NCBI GenBank assembly: GCA_009760855.2
Contig: WPIO01000003.1
Coordinates: 407,001 to 471,000, forward strand
Direction of reading: 5' to 3'
Length of the DNA stretch: 64,000 nt
Source: Cristatella mucedo
Taxonomy: Eukaryota > Bryozoa > Phylactolaemata > Cristatellidae
Of this stretch, positions 10,205-21,100 are shown piece by piece. Numbering within the stretch: the first letter of the stretch is position 1; each line of letters starts with the position of its first letter. The position numbers and the translations under genes were made by a program. The notes beneath the pieces were generated by a model. The model saw only the letters and a list, made by a program, of their open reading frames with translations, searched no databases and was not told the DNA's origin.

Positions 10205-11640
10205 ACCGCTGCTCAAATTTCTCGCCGTCCATTGCCCTAAACATTTCGTGATTGGGTCTTCAGTATGCAATGAAAGTCCGAAGCTCGCTTCCAGCGTCGG
10301 TCACTATCTGCGATGGCCTTCAATCATTTAGGAGTCAGCAGAAGAAGCATTTGTTCTGCTCAGCGTTCCACGATACTCGAAGAGGCCGCTTTTTTTTCTA
10401 TTCCCACGTGCTTTGTGTGCATGCTTACATGTTGTACGCGATAAAGTGCGTGCTACGAGCCAGGGATCCTGCTAACAGGTAGCCCTTGGTGTCTTCGTTT
10501 GTGGTTTAGCATAGTGGCCTAAGAATGATGCTTGCTTTACCAAGCAAGTGCATGCTCGTACAAGCATTTTACCCTGCATGTCGTTAAAAATTGGCTGCCT
10601 GGCATCAAGCTGTACAGCACCTGGATTGAGATATTTTTCTTTTAGAGCACTAAGTAAACCACCCAGTATTGCTGTTATTATTAAGCAAATACTAAAAGTC
10701 ACTGTCATAGCTACGACTTTGTCTCGAGAGGATTTAGATAATAGACCTTAAATATTGACATTTTTAAACGGCGTTAGGGTCATCCCAGGATTGAAATCGT
10801 GCAGCTTTTTCCCCGACCTGTTACTAAACGAATGATAAATTCTTCAGAGAATTGCGAGAGCGTTGAGCGTCGAGCGTCCTTGCACATTGTCGCCGTGGTT
10901 TCATCTAGGTTTGCAGTTTGCAGCTTTCCCGATCCGCCGCAGGGAAGAGTTAGTACAGTGGCATTCCCTGCAAGTCTCTTTAAAAAATTATATTTCAAAA
11001 GCATCTCCTATGGCCTTTCTTACGTCCCTCTTTGAGTCTCAGAAGTAGAGCGTACGCCGCTGAGTACTGCGTATCTACTGCCTTAGATAGAATATTTAAT
11101 GGAACTGAGGTTGTTCACGGGAAATTCAAGCTGGCTTTGCACTCACTATCGATTTCCATTTAATATACTGCCGCTTACCGATTCTACTGCGGACTTTTCC
11201 TTTTCTAAGCCAATTTGCCCAAATAATTGCAAGGAAGCAGACGACATCTGAGTAAAAGCTGACGATTCGTGAAAAGCTGCCGAGGCTTATATCAAAAAGT
11301 AGAACGAGACGCTGAGATTTTGATGCAGATAACACTAGACTAAGCCATTACGCCTGTTGGTTCGACGAAACTATAAAGCGAATAGAAATCCTTGACGCTA
11401 TAATCCACAGATTATACTAAAACAATGGTCAAAAGACGAGCCGACAAGATGGCTCCTCCTCCAGACGTAAGAGGTGCATGCAGTTAAGGCCGGAATTACT
11501 GTAGTTGCACCTTGGCCTTCTAGTCTGAGTTCTTGTGACACTTGACCAAAACGAACGCTTTAGCGCCTCCTCTTACTGCCCGCTCACTCGTAGTCTTAAA
11601 GTCTTGAAGTTCTTACGCTGACCCACAAGACCCTCTGCCA
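10205..11640. other. No recognisable feature
   Basis: Short open frames only, none with protein-like context. The direct overlap of several frames at 10800-11050 is not supported by any motif. Confidence 0.4.
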
Positions 11641-12095
11641 CGACTTTGCTCTTTTGTACGTGGCTGAACTGCTGCACCAATTTTAGCCTCCTTGCGCCCT
11701 CGGGTCCGGTAGGGACAAGAAATGAGCTGTTCCATTCCTCCGCTTAAAGACCGTTGGCCGCAGAAGCTTCAGCTCTGCAGATCCTAGACTATGGAACTCG
11801 CTTCCACAATTCTTACGCAACGACAACTACTCTCTTGCAGCCGACTATGGCTCATCCTTTTCAGCGGTCCTGAGTTGCTACTTTTATGCTACTCACTACC
11901 TCAACTGCTCTCCTGACTCTGTCATGCTTCCCACTTTCTCTTTGTTGCGTGAGACGAAGTCTGTTGGCTACAGAATGCGTACCGAAAGCCGCTTAGGCTG
12001 TGAGTGCGCTATCCAAAACTCTCCTGCGTAACACCCACATGGTCTTTATGACTTTTTGGAGCTACAGACATTACATTCCGCCACCTTAAAAGCTG
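11640..12095 (+). mobile_element. LINE family B, 3' end
   Basis: Contains the family's coding end (frame-disrupted [12 protein letters not shown] equivalent at about 11775-11825) and the tail ACCGAAAGCCGCTTAGGCTG, AGTGCGCTA, AAAACTCTCCTGCGTAACAC, ACATTACATTCCG. Confidence 0.75.
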
Positions 12096-12671
12096 ATGAC
12101 GTGCGTTGAGTTCGTTATTGGCACCTTATCACTTATCGAACTTTGTGAAACCTGGTTCCCTTCACCATGTGCGCATTCAGCGCACGACTTCGATCCATAC
12201 GCAAGGCCGAACAGATCAAACGAACAGGGTTCGCGCCGCCGGAAGTGGCGCGGGAAGAGAATCGGTTCGAGGTGTTGGGCTGCACCACGAAGCAGAAACT
12301 CGCAACTTTCGTGTGTCGCTGTCAGCGTGCAATTATCTGCCTAAAACCCGTCAGAAGTGGCGAGTCATCTCGCGGAGTCCTCCCCTACGTACGCATGCCA
12401 AATATGCAAGCGTGCGACCGGTGCCCAGCACTTCGAACAAGTTTAGTCGTGCAAGACGGCTGCGACCCTCGACCACTCAAGCTTAAGCACTTGAAAACAC
12501 CAGCAGCGCACAAGAACAGCCTCCACTCAGGCGGCGCGTAGTTCAGGGGTTCGATGGCCCAAAACTCTCGAGGCCGTGATGCTGTTGCTGCTCTTTCAAA
12601 GTGTCCGGCCACGGGAATCGAGGAGCCACGCGAAAGCATCAAAGAGACCCTGACCCGAGACAGGAGCATCC

Positions 12672-12740
12672 CGGAACCGGATTCGATCCGGATACCAATT
12701 ACTAGCGATAGCGCGGTACGGCACTGGAGCTAGGCGCTAT
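12672..12740 (-). repeat. tRNA-like segment (B-box)
   Basis: On the minus strand TAGCTCCAGTGCCG resembles an A box and GGATCGAATCC about 40 nt later a B box. The stems do not fold into a full tRNA by eye, so this is a tRNA-derived SINE head or a decayed tRNA rather than a functional gene. Confidence 0.3.
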
Positions 12741-12783
12741 AAGCTAAACACACATGTCTGACGCATACATGGCGGCTGCTCAC

Positions 12784-12901
12784 CACAGCTTCGATTGCCC
12801 GCTCGATTCCTTCGCTCTTCGGCCGCTCCATTGGCTGGATCCGTGTGGATTTCCGCCACCCCCCACGGATGTCGCTGTTGCATCGTCCGCTGTGCCGCCA
12901 T
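12784..12901 (-). CDS. Possible first coding exon in a CpG-rich block
   Basis: ATG at 12899-12901 in the context AAAATGG, with an in-frame TGA 18 nt upstream. It is open for 39 codons beginning MAAQRTMQQRHPWGVAEI, then TGTG/gtgagcag, a good donor in phase 1. The sequence around the ATG (CAAAATGGCGGC) looks like a YY1 site, common at animal gene starts. Phase 1 would fit the weak acceptor of the block at 5049-5260, giving a 7.5-kb first intron. The link is inference; it could belong to another gene or to none. Confidence 0.3.
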
Positions 12902-13299
12902 TTTGAATAGTTTGACTCAATCTCGTCAACTCGTTCCGTCGTATGAGCCCCAATCGAGGTTATCCAGCGACGCAGCAACTTAAATAGCTCCAATGCTGAG
13001 GAGTTTATCAAACTGTTTGGTAAGCAGATCTTCTTGATCTGCATCCGGAACCTGCCGACGGCCTCGATACCCTCGACACTGAAGTAGTAAACTCGACACA
13101 TATTATTAGTGCTCACGACACTCTCGGTGAGCAGGTACGCCCGTAAATTCTATATTTTACGGAGTAGTAGAGATTCCTTTCTATTTACCAAAAAATTCTC
13201 ATAAGATGTAAAGACGTGTAAAGCGCAAGCCTGAACGCCGCTTTACCTCGTCCGTGTTACAAGACTGACGCCGCCGTAGCTTGTTTCAAACATTTCCTC

Positions 13300-14310
13300 G
13301 GTGTCTGTAGTCGGCAGCTTAAAAAAGCTAGGACATATTTTTAACTCGAAAACAGAGCTCCTTGCCAGCCAGACCCAAATACATTTTATGAGGCAGCGAA
13401 TGATTTGTCTGTCAACTCTGAGCGGTCCATCTACCCGGATCTTGACTCATCGGCCGTTAAGTTGTACGCCTTCTTCGTGGCAAATTTGCACACTTTCATG
13501 TGTATATAGTGCCACCTTCGGATGAAGCAACTGTTGAGTTGCAACCTGTGACCTCTAAAAAGAAAATCTCCGAGATTTCCGTGTGAGAAGTTTCAACTTT
13601 AATTATGTCTTGAAAGAAAGAGCCTCTTCATGGCTCTATGCATATCTACTCTGGCTTTCTCCGGTGGAAAAACGTAGTCCTACCAAAACTCAGGTTTTTA
13701 ATGCTTCTCTGGGAATAAAGGAGTCGCTTCAAAGTCTTGCAAATCGGCCATCGTTCGGCCAAGACTTTAAGAACCTGGATTTTACTCAGAGATCCTCGCT
13801 AACTATCATTCGATCTTCCATCATCCTTTTCTGTTTAAGACTATGGAAAAATTACCGCTAAGCAGCCTGTAAAGTAGATTGAAGGAAATGATTGTCAGTA
13901 AGTATTTCAGTCGGTATCCTAGCGATACCACTCCGCTGAAACTGCTGTCCTCCGTGTGAAGAACGACATGCTGTGGAGCAAGGCTGATACTACTGTTACT
14001 GCCCTGTACGTGCTCTGACCCTGAGCCTGCTAGATGTCCTGACCCTGCTATGACCCGAACCCTGCTAAATCTGTGACTTGCGTAGGACATTAGTGATCGC
14101 TATATCATACTTGAACGATTGAGAGCAACGGTCGGTCTGGAAGACGAGGCACTGGCATTGTTCAAATCATACTTTCCCGATCGTTTTCAATACGCGTCTT
14201 TTGGTATTCAAGTAAAATCCAGAATACCAGTCACCTGCGGAGTTCCACAGTCGAAATCTCTTTCCGCCCGTTTGCTATTCTTTATTTGTGAAGCCTCTTC
14301 TGCTTCCACC
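13300..14310 (+). mobile_element. LINE reverse transcriptase remnants
   Basis: 14090-14310 reads SDRYIILERLRATVGLEDEA, FKSYFPDRFQ and IPVTCGVPQSKSLSARLLFF, matching the RT block of CR1/Jockey-type LINEs (ILLERLRxxxGI..TCGVPQGSxLGPLLF). 13300-13500 may be the linker before the RT. Stops and a deletion of the YxDD-proximal part show it is dead. Confidence 0.7.
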
Positions 14311-14439
14311 TAGATTAGGTTACAAGTCGACGCTTGCCCTTGATGCCCTTGATGAGCTTGCGCCTCTGAATAAACACGGGTCCAGTCCGCTGCCCGACCA
14401 GACGTCCCTTGATTGGCGGCTGACAAAAAGAAAAAGCAA

Positions 14440-14895
14440 GGAGCACCGAACGTAATGTAATGTATGTCCGTCTGTAACTCCGAAAAGCCACCACCGCTAA
14501 GTGGGTGTTACGCAGGAGAGTTTTGTATAGCTCACTCACAGCCTAAGCGGCTTTCGGTACGCATTCGGTAGCCAACAGACTTCGTCTCACGCAACAAAGA
14601 GAAAGTGGGAAGCATAACAGAGTCACGAGAGCAGTTGAGGTAGTGAGTAGCATGAAAGTAGCAGCTCCGCTGAAAAGGATGAGCCATAGTCGGCAGCAGG
14701 AGATGATTTGTCGGTGCATAAGATTTGTGGAAGCGAGTTCAGCAGTCTAGGACCTGCAGAACCAAAGCTTCTGTCGCCAACGGTCTTTAAGCGGAGGAAT
14801 AGAACAGCTAATTTATTGTTAACACAGGACCTGAGGGCGTGAAGAGGATAAAGCTATTGCAGCAGTTCAGCTAGGTACAAAGGAGTCAGATGTAG
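14440..14895 (-). mobile_element. LINE family B fragment
   Basis: The fullest minus-strand copy: TGTAATGTATGTCCGTCTGT, GTGGGTGTTACGCAGGAGAG, CTAAGCGGCTTTCGGTACGC, GCAGTTGAGGTAGTGAG and AGGACCTGCAGAACCAAAGC all recur in the other copies. Confidence 0.8.
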
Positions 14896-15935
14896 AGAAG
14901 GCGGCCCCGAAATAGTTTGGACTCCCTGTGAATCTTCTCTTGGCATTTCAGTTACCACAAGTCGTAATGATCCATTGTAACTATGGCTACAGCCAGGTCC
15001 TAATCTTTGAGATATATCGCTGAATCACGGAACAATAAACTAAAAGTGTTCATGTTCGAAATCGACCCTATTCTCAACCGCTCGCAAGCAAGCATACTGC
15101 CCTACGATCCCAGCGGTAAGCGAACAGAGCGTTTTTTTCACATTCCACGACGGTAGGGTCGAGCGGAATCGGGACTGCATCCCCTAACAGCCCTCCATTC
15201 TAGGTTACAAATGCATATCGTAATGCGCAGTCTCTCCTCTCCTTTCATATCTCTCTCTCTCTCTCTCTCTCTCTGTTCCTTTGCACCTGTCTTTCTAAAT
15301 TCTTCTTTTATTTGTCTCCAGTCTTAGGAGACCTATGGTCACACCAACCTTGCACCAAATGTTCCTCTTACGAGATGAGCAGACCGTTATTGCTTACTGT
15401 AACCAAAAATTTTCACATGTGCCTGGATAGCCGGAAAGACTCCGCCCCTCCGAAAACAGTTTAATCAGGCCACTCTTTACGAAAGCCTGCCCCAGATCGG
15501 GAGAACCGAAGTACTTTCATCGAGGCCCCTACTGCACTCTTCTTAAAGACACGTCAACATGCGATGGCCCAGCAGCTGTAACATAACACCAGTGTATCAT
15601 ATCTTATTAATCACTTCCAATCGTTATTTAAGATAACTATTCTTAAGAAACTTTGCCGCGGCAGGTTGACAATGCCTAGCAGGCTGTGCTGATCAGGCAG
15701 GGCCTTTGCTTATTCTCTCGGCAGGAGTTGTTGCACTTTACAGCCTGAGCTTGTAGAAAGCCCCGCGACGCGCCTAGTTTAGCCCTAGAAGGGCTACAAT
15801 GGTTTCCATCCTACCTTAAATTGGAGAGGCACGTGCAGATGGCTGTCAGTCATTCGAGGGGCATTAAAGTACGCGGTAGTTCAAGATTTGGTCTGCCAGC
15901 TTTTCTTGTTCGCAATCTATCATCTTCTCTGGAAA
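14895..15935. other. No gene; (CT)n at 15248-15274
   Basis: Non-coding sequence with a short CT microsatellite. Nothing else recognised. Confidence 0.5.
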
Positions 15936-15936
15936 G

Positions 15937-16100
<164 letters not shown>

Positions 16101-18053
16101 TAACATTATTCTACTTACACCGATGACACTTAGCTTAATCTACTAGTTGACCCTTTTAAGCCTTGATGTGGATTCGATTCGCTGCCGATGCTTTTGCAAG
16201 CTTGTCTAAGAACGAGACTCACGTGTTTCAGGTTGCTTATTCAAGTATGTACTTTCACGACACTAACTCCTGGTTATTGTTTCTCAAGTAGGAGTTGTAA
16301 ATGGATGCGTATCTGGTCTTTGAGGTCACAATAATAACAATAAACAATTCTTATTAAATACAAAAACATAATTCAAGTCTTTTCACGTGGAGATGTCATT
16401 GGCCATCATAGGAAAAGGAGGCAAGTAGAGTTGTCTCCCACCAACAGGATTCGCTAAAATGTGGGAAGGCAGAACCTAATTCATAAAAAGATCTTAAGTA
16501 ACACAGCAAGCAATCAGCGGACACGAGACCTGGCCAAACCTGTGTCCAGAATATTAGTTGATAAAAAAGGCCAGGAATTTTAGCCTGCACCTCGGGTCTT
16601 TTGCCCAGAGCCTATTGAAAGGGCCTGACGAAGTGCATAGCCTAAGTTTTGCCTTTGCGGCTTCTTGGAAGACACATCTGCCCAGAGCCGATTGAGAATA
16701 GGTTATAAGCTGCTGCGAAACAAGACTCGAGTACACAAAGACTAAGCCCAATGTTGGGTAGTGCAGGAATATCAGCAGTACTGAACGGTACACAAAGTGC
16801 AACAAATCATCAGTCAACTATACAAAAGCCGCTACAGCGCTTTCCATCACTATGCTGCTTACCGTCGTCATTGAAGGTTTCGACTCAGGGCTATGGACCA
16901 TCCATGTTCGAAAGTAAGTTTAACAGCATAGAAGATACGAGCTTGGTAGGCCAACGGACATCCGTAGCATCCAACAGCACTGGCATCCAAGAAGACTGCA
17001 CAATTATCCCTCAACATTGGGGTTTTGGTGTTACTTATCGATTAATTACTTGAATAACACATTGTTTGCTGTGTTTAATTGCAATAGCCCATACAATGAG
17101 CAGCATGCGCATGCTCGACCTTGGATTGTTATTGTATCCTGCATTATTCAGAGCTGCCGCTACGACGTGCCGCTTCCTTTGACTGCCACCACTTGATAAA
17201 GACATTGCATAGCCCGACAGTGGGCTGGCTTGCATCGTCGGCCTACGTCTGGTAACCATGCATGCATGCAGGATGCTTGTTTTAGCCAGCGTAGGGGGCC
17301 TGACTTTGCCACAGATAGCCAATCACAGAACGCTTGAAAGGGCACGTAGACACAAAATGACACCCTCTCTCGATCGGACGAGGGCAAGGACGGGGCCTAC
17401 CGTCCGTGGGCCTATGCAAGGAGGAAACCAACGATCTTAGCAGTTCTCGAGTTCTCCCGAGGCAGCAGTACCTGTACCTGGAAAAATCGGTCACTTGCGG
17501 TTACAAGGCACCAATGATACCGAACCTAACTGGTGGGCAATTGGCATGCTGTTTGGCCGCGGAGTTTTGAGCTGCTTGTCAATCGATATTCGATTTTTAT
17601 TTTGAGTCGATAGTCACCTTGCTTCAGATGGTCCTTGAGCAAACAGTGTGACTCTTGAGGATTGCAGGAGGCGCATTACGATCAAACGTAGGATGGCATG
17701 GCCAAAACCGCAGATGGAAGAAGCCAAGCCAAATGGAGAGGCTAGCCGTTGCATTATCAGGAGCTCAGTGAACAAAACCTAAGCAGCCAGATTCTGAAAA
17801 CGTGCGAAGTAGCACACAGAAAAAAACCCAAGAACAAACCAATATTTACTCATTGGCACTGTATTATTGCCTAGGCTGGGCTAACAGCAAAACTATGCTG
17901 TACAACGAGCATGTATAGCTGAATCATTACCATAAGCCTCATCACATTTCAAAGATGGTACCAGCACAGGACAAGATTCAGCACACTAGAATGGTAGTAC
18001 AACGTGTCGCTAAGTACAAAATAACACGTTTTTCCTAACGTACGCAAACAATC
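16101..18053. other. Region downstream of ZIP7, no gene seen
   Basis: Includes the presumed ZIP7 3' UTR nearest 18053. No recognisable open frame or repeat. Confidence 0.4.
17596..17601 (-). terminator. Candidate poly(A) signal for ZIP7
   Basis: An AATAAA hexamer (TTTATT on the plus strand) lies about 450 nt past the stop codon. It is the first canonical hexamer I noticed. Such hexamers are common by chance in AT-rich DNA, so this is a guess. Confidence 0.25.
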
Positions 18054-18161
18054 CTATTCGTACTCTGCGATAAGCACCATCATATACACGCCAACGAGGA
18101 GAGCACCAATCTCTTTAACGCTTTGCCATAGCTTCGTATCTTCCAGCAGCTCCGGAATAAC
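18054..18161 (-). CDS. SLC39A7: ZIP7 coding exon 8: TM8 and stop
   Basis: Encodes residues 513-547 and a TAG stop. The acceptor is tccatgcag. The peptide begins [10 protein letters not shown] and ends MMVLIAEYE, the standard ZIP7 C terminus (human ends MMVLIAHLE). Only this C-terminal exon is separated by a 4.7-kb intron, which holds several LINE copies. Confidence 0.95.
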   Translation of the reverse strand, partial: VIPELLEDTKLWQSVKEIGALLVGVYMMVLIAEYE

Positions 18162-21100
18162 CTGCATGGAAAATAAATATCGGCCTCGGTTAGATTCAGC
18201 AAAGTTGCCATCGCCGTAAACCTGCACCAGCGTCAGAGCAGGGACGGGCATCAGCTTCCAACGAGTCACTCCGGGCAAGACGAAAGGGCCGGAAAGAAAG
18301 GTACCGGCAAAGACGCTGCCGTCAGGCCATGCAGTCGACGCAATGCATGCGAATAGTGCAATCCAATCATCCAGAGTGCGCTAGCAAATACAAGGAAGAC
18401 CTGCCTAAAGGTGTGAGGCAGACAACACAGCTAAACAGGCTCCGGTTAAATCTGACCTGCAGGTCACGACCTCGACATCGAGAATTCACCAGCTCGTACT
18501 AAGGTGAAGATCTGATGTAAACACAGAATTAATTAGCCATCAGTACTTGATTGTTTTGAAGCAACACGGGAATTATAATCTGCCGTCCCAAAATAAAAAT
18601 TAGCGTCATTTAATATGCGTTCTCGAAAGTTCTCGAACAAAGGCATGCAGACTCGGCTTACAGACTAGACGAGCTTTTGACAAAGTTAATTGCACAAGCA
18701 GCAATTTCTTTGTAAGCAATAAATGTTTTTCAAAGCTCAAATATTAGTTACGCTTGAGAGTGCTTACATTTTGCAGCAAGATAACGACCCTAAGCGAATT
18801 GCCATTCCAGTGATGTACTTTTTGATAGCCCACGTTAAGCTTCGTTCGCTGAAGCAGTGGCAAGCCGTCTGATTTTAACACCATAAATGACTATGGAGCG
18901 ATATCGACATTCAACTGAGGTGGAGTTCGGCCCTACATCAGTAGCCGACCTTTTCAGTAAACCTCAGGCTCTATGCAATGTGTTGCGGTAGAGAGGCAAC
19001 GGAAGCTCGTGGCCTCTGTGCCTGGCCAGACTAGGGAGGTCATAAAGAATCGTGATGGGACGACGTCCCACTAAACGCACACATACAAACAGTATACGCG
19101 TTTGTTTTGGGCTTCGACTAGATATTTTCACATGATATGAATAACTTAAGTTTACCTGGCATCGCAGAAAACCATCTTATTACCATAACAAATTTACAGC
19201 CCCATCAGATGCAGCCATACTGTGAGGATTTGTTTTAAAAAAAGGTACTAACTAGAGCCTAAACCCGGCATATAGCATGGATAAATAAATTGCTTTTAAA
19301 TTACAAATTGGGTACCAAGCTGTAACCACTAAAGCTGCTGTATCGGCAACGATAGAGCTATTGACTAAACTCACATTATGGCAAGGCTTTAATATCCTGC
19401 AGTTAACTGCCCCCATGACACATAAGTAAGTGAGCAGCAGTCACTGCATTGACCCACGAGCTAGCACAGGCCTGGTGTAAAGACACAAAATGAGTCATTG
19501 TGTGACTTGGACCATTGGGTCGCAGATATGCAGCTGTTGTCTGACACATACAATATAAACATGCTAAATCCCCACTCTATGGCTTGCCAGGTGAGACCAT
19601 CAGTCTCCTAAAATGTGAAAAGTACCATGACACTGCCAGTACTTAAGTGTAGCAGCATGTGTGAAAGCAAGCGTGCAAGTCATCCCGGTGGAGGATCTGC
19701 ACAAATACTGGAGTACGGTGCAACTGCAAATGAATGCGAGCTTGCCTACACAGATTGAGCTAAGCTAATATGCCTACCACGAGCAACTTCCTCAACGAGT
19801 AATATTAATAGCAATAATAATAATACGTTTGTATAACACCTTCAGAGAACTTAGCTGCTTTCTAGGCACTTTGCATAGGCTGTAAAGGAAGCATGATCAA
19901 ATGACAATTGGTAGAATGCACCATGTCAACAAGCATAACATGAGATGCCATATACCGAGTCAACATGTAAAATATGGTTAGTGGTAGCATGAAGTGTCAG
20001 CACGCATAAGCACACAAAGAACGAATCCCCATGGACCCTCGATATGCTGGTATAAACAGATGCATTTTAAGCCTCTTTTTAAATTTCACCAAGTCAAGGG
20101 AAGTCGTGACGTCAGTCCAAAGTGAGTTCCAGGCTTCGGGAGTATACGAACTAAAGGCACGGTCTCCAAAGAATTTAAGGCCCGTACGAAGAAGAGCTAA
20201 CGATTTGAGTCAAGAAAACAGGTGGTGCGAGGCCGGGCCTGGTGGTTTCTATGGGTAAGCTGGAGCAAAAAGATGAAGGGACCAAAAAAATTGAGTAACA
20301 CAACCTTTAAGTCTGCTGCTAGATTGGGAGCCAGTGAAAGTCGCTGAGAAGGGTTGTGACGTCATAACCTCGCTACTCCCGACAGACAAGCCTACCGGCA
20401 GAGTTCTGCACCAACTGTTAGTGCCTGATTGCGCAGGCAGGTAGACCAGCAAGCGGTGAGTTACAGAAGTCGAGATGGGATGTCACAAATGCACGGACCA
20501 ATTTGTAAGTAGTATCCCTGTCTAAGTAAGCCCGAATTTTAGCAGTGCTATGCAGTAGCTGAACATAGGCAGACTGAACTGTGGAGAGGCTGTAACAACC
20601 ACGAAACATTGACCTTGATGCAATTCACAGCAAGCAAGCTTTGATACAAACTTGAGGCTGACCGGATTGGTGACTTGAACCAAACTCGAACAAAAGACAC
20701 CAAAACTTGGGAATTAACCTATCTCAATAACTGAACAGTTGGCTAACATCGAAGGGCATACTGCACGCACAAGCGTGGCAACAACGGTGCTTTTCTGAAA
20801 CCGACCACCGGGGTAAACGAACGACTCCACGACCTGTCTGTTATACAGGTAGCAGGACAGACTTGGCTGATTAGATGCCACTCGGAAAGACTTGTCGATT
20901 TGTTAGCTTCAATACAATGGGTTGTTAACTAAGGATGTTTCACCTCGAATCCTGCTAACTGACATGGCAGATCACACATGACCACTAGCTGAGAGCAGGG
21001 ACATGGTAAGTCGGCATAAACCACCAAGCAGTTAATAAAGGATACAGTAAGAGAGAGCAGTGCTAGCGTTTGAGCACTCAGCCAATCAAGGAATCGAGCA

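Larger units (their letters stand above)
12160..12910. promoter_or_regulatory. CpG-rich block, possible promoter
   Basis: About 750 bp of clearly higher CpG content than its flanks. It includes CGCCGGAAGTGGCGCGGG near 12235-12252, which contains an ETS-type CCGGAAGTG core, and a YY1-like AAAATGGCGGC on the minus strand at 12894-12904. Long overlapping open frames here in several frames are explained by composition. No TATA box was seen. Confidence 0.35.

Noticed and set aside
12167-12541. 124-codon plus-strand open frame as a gene
   Set aside because: Three frames are open here because the block is GC-rich; the peptide has no recognisable feature. A short unknown gene cannot be excluded.
12730-13116. 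128-codon minus-strand open frame
   Set aside because: It overlaps the better-supported ATG (AAAATGGCGG) in another frame and ends in a tRNA-like repeat.
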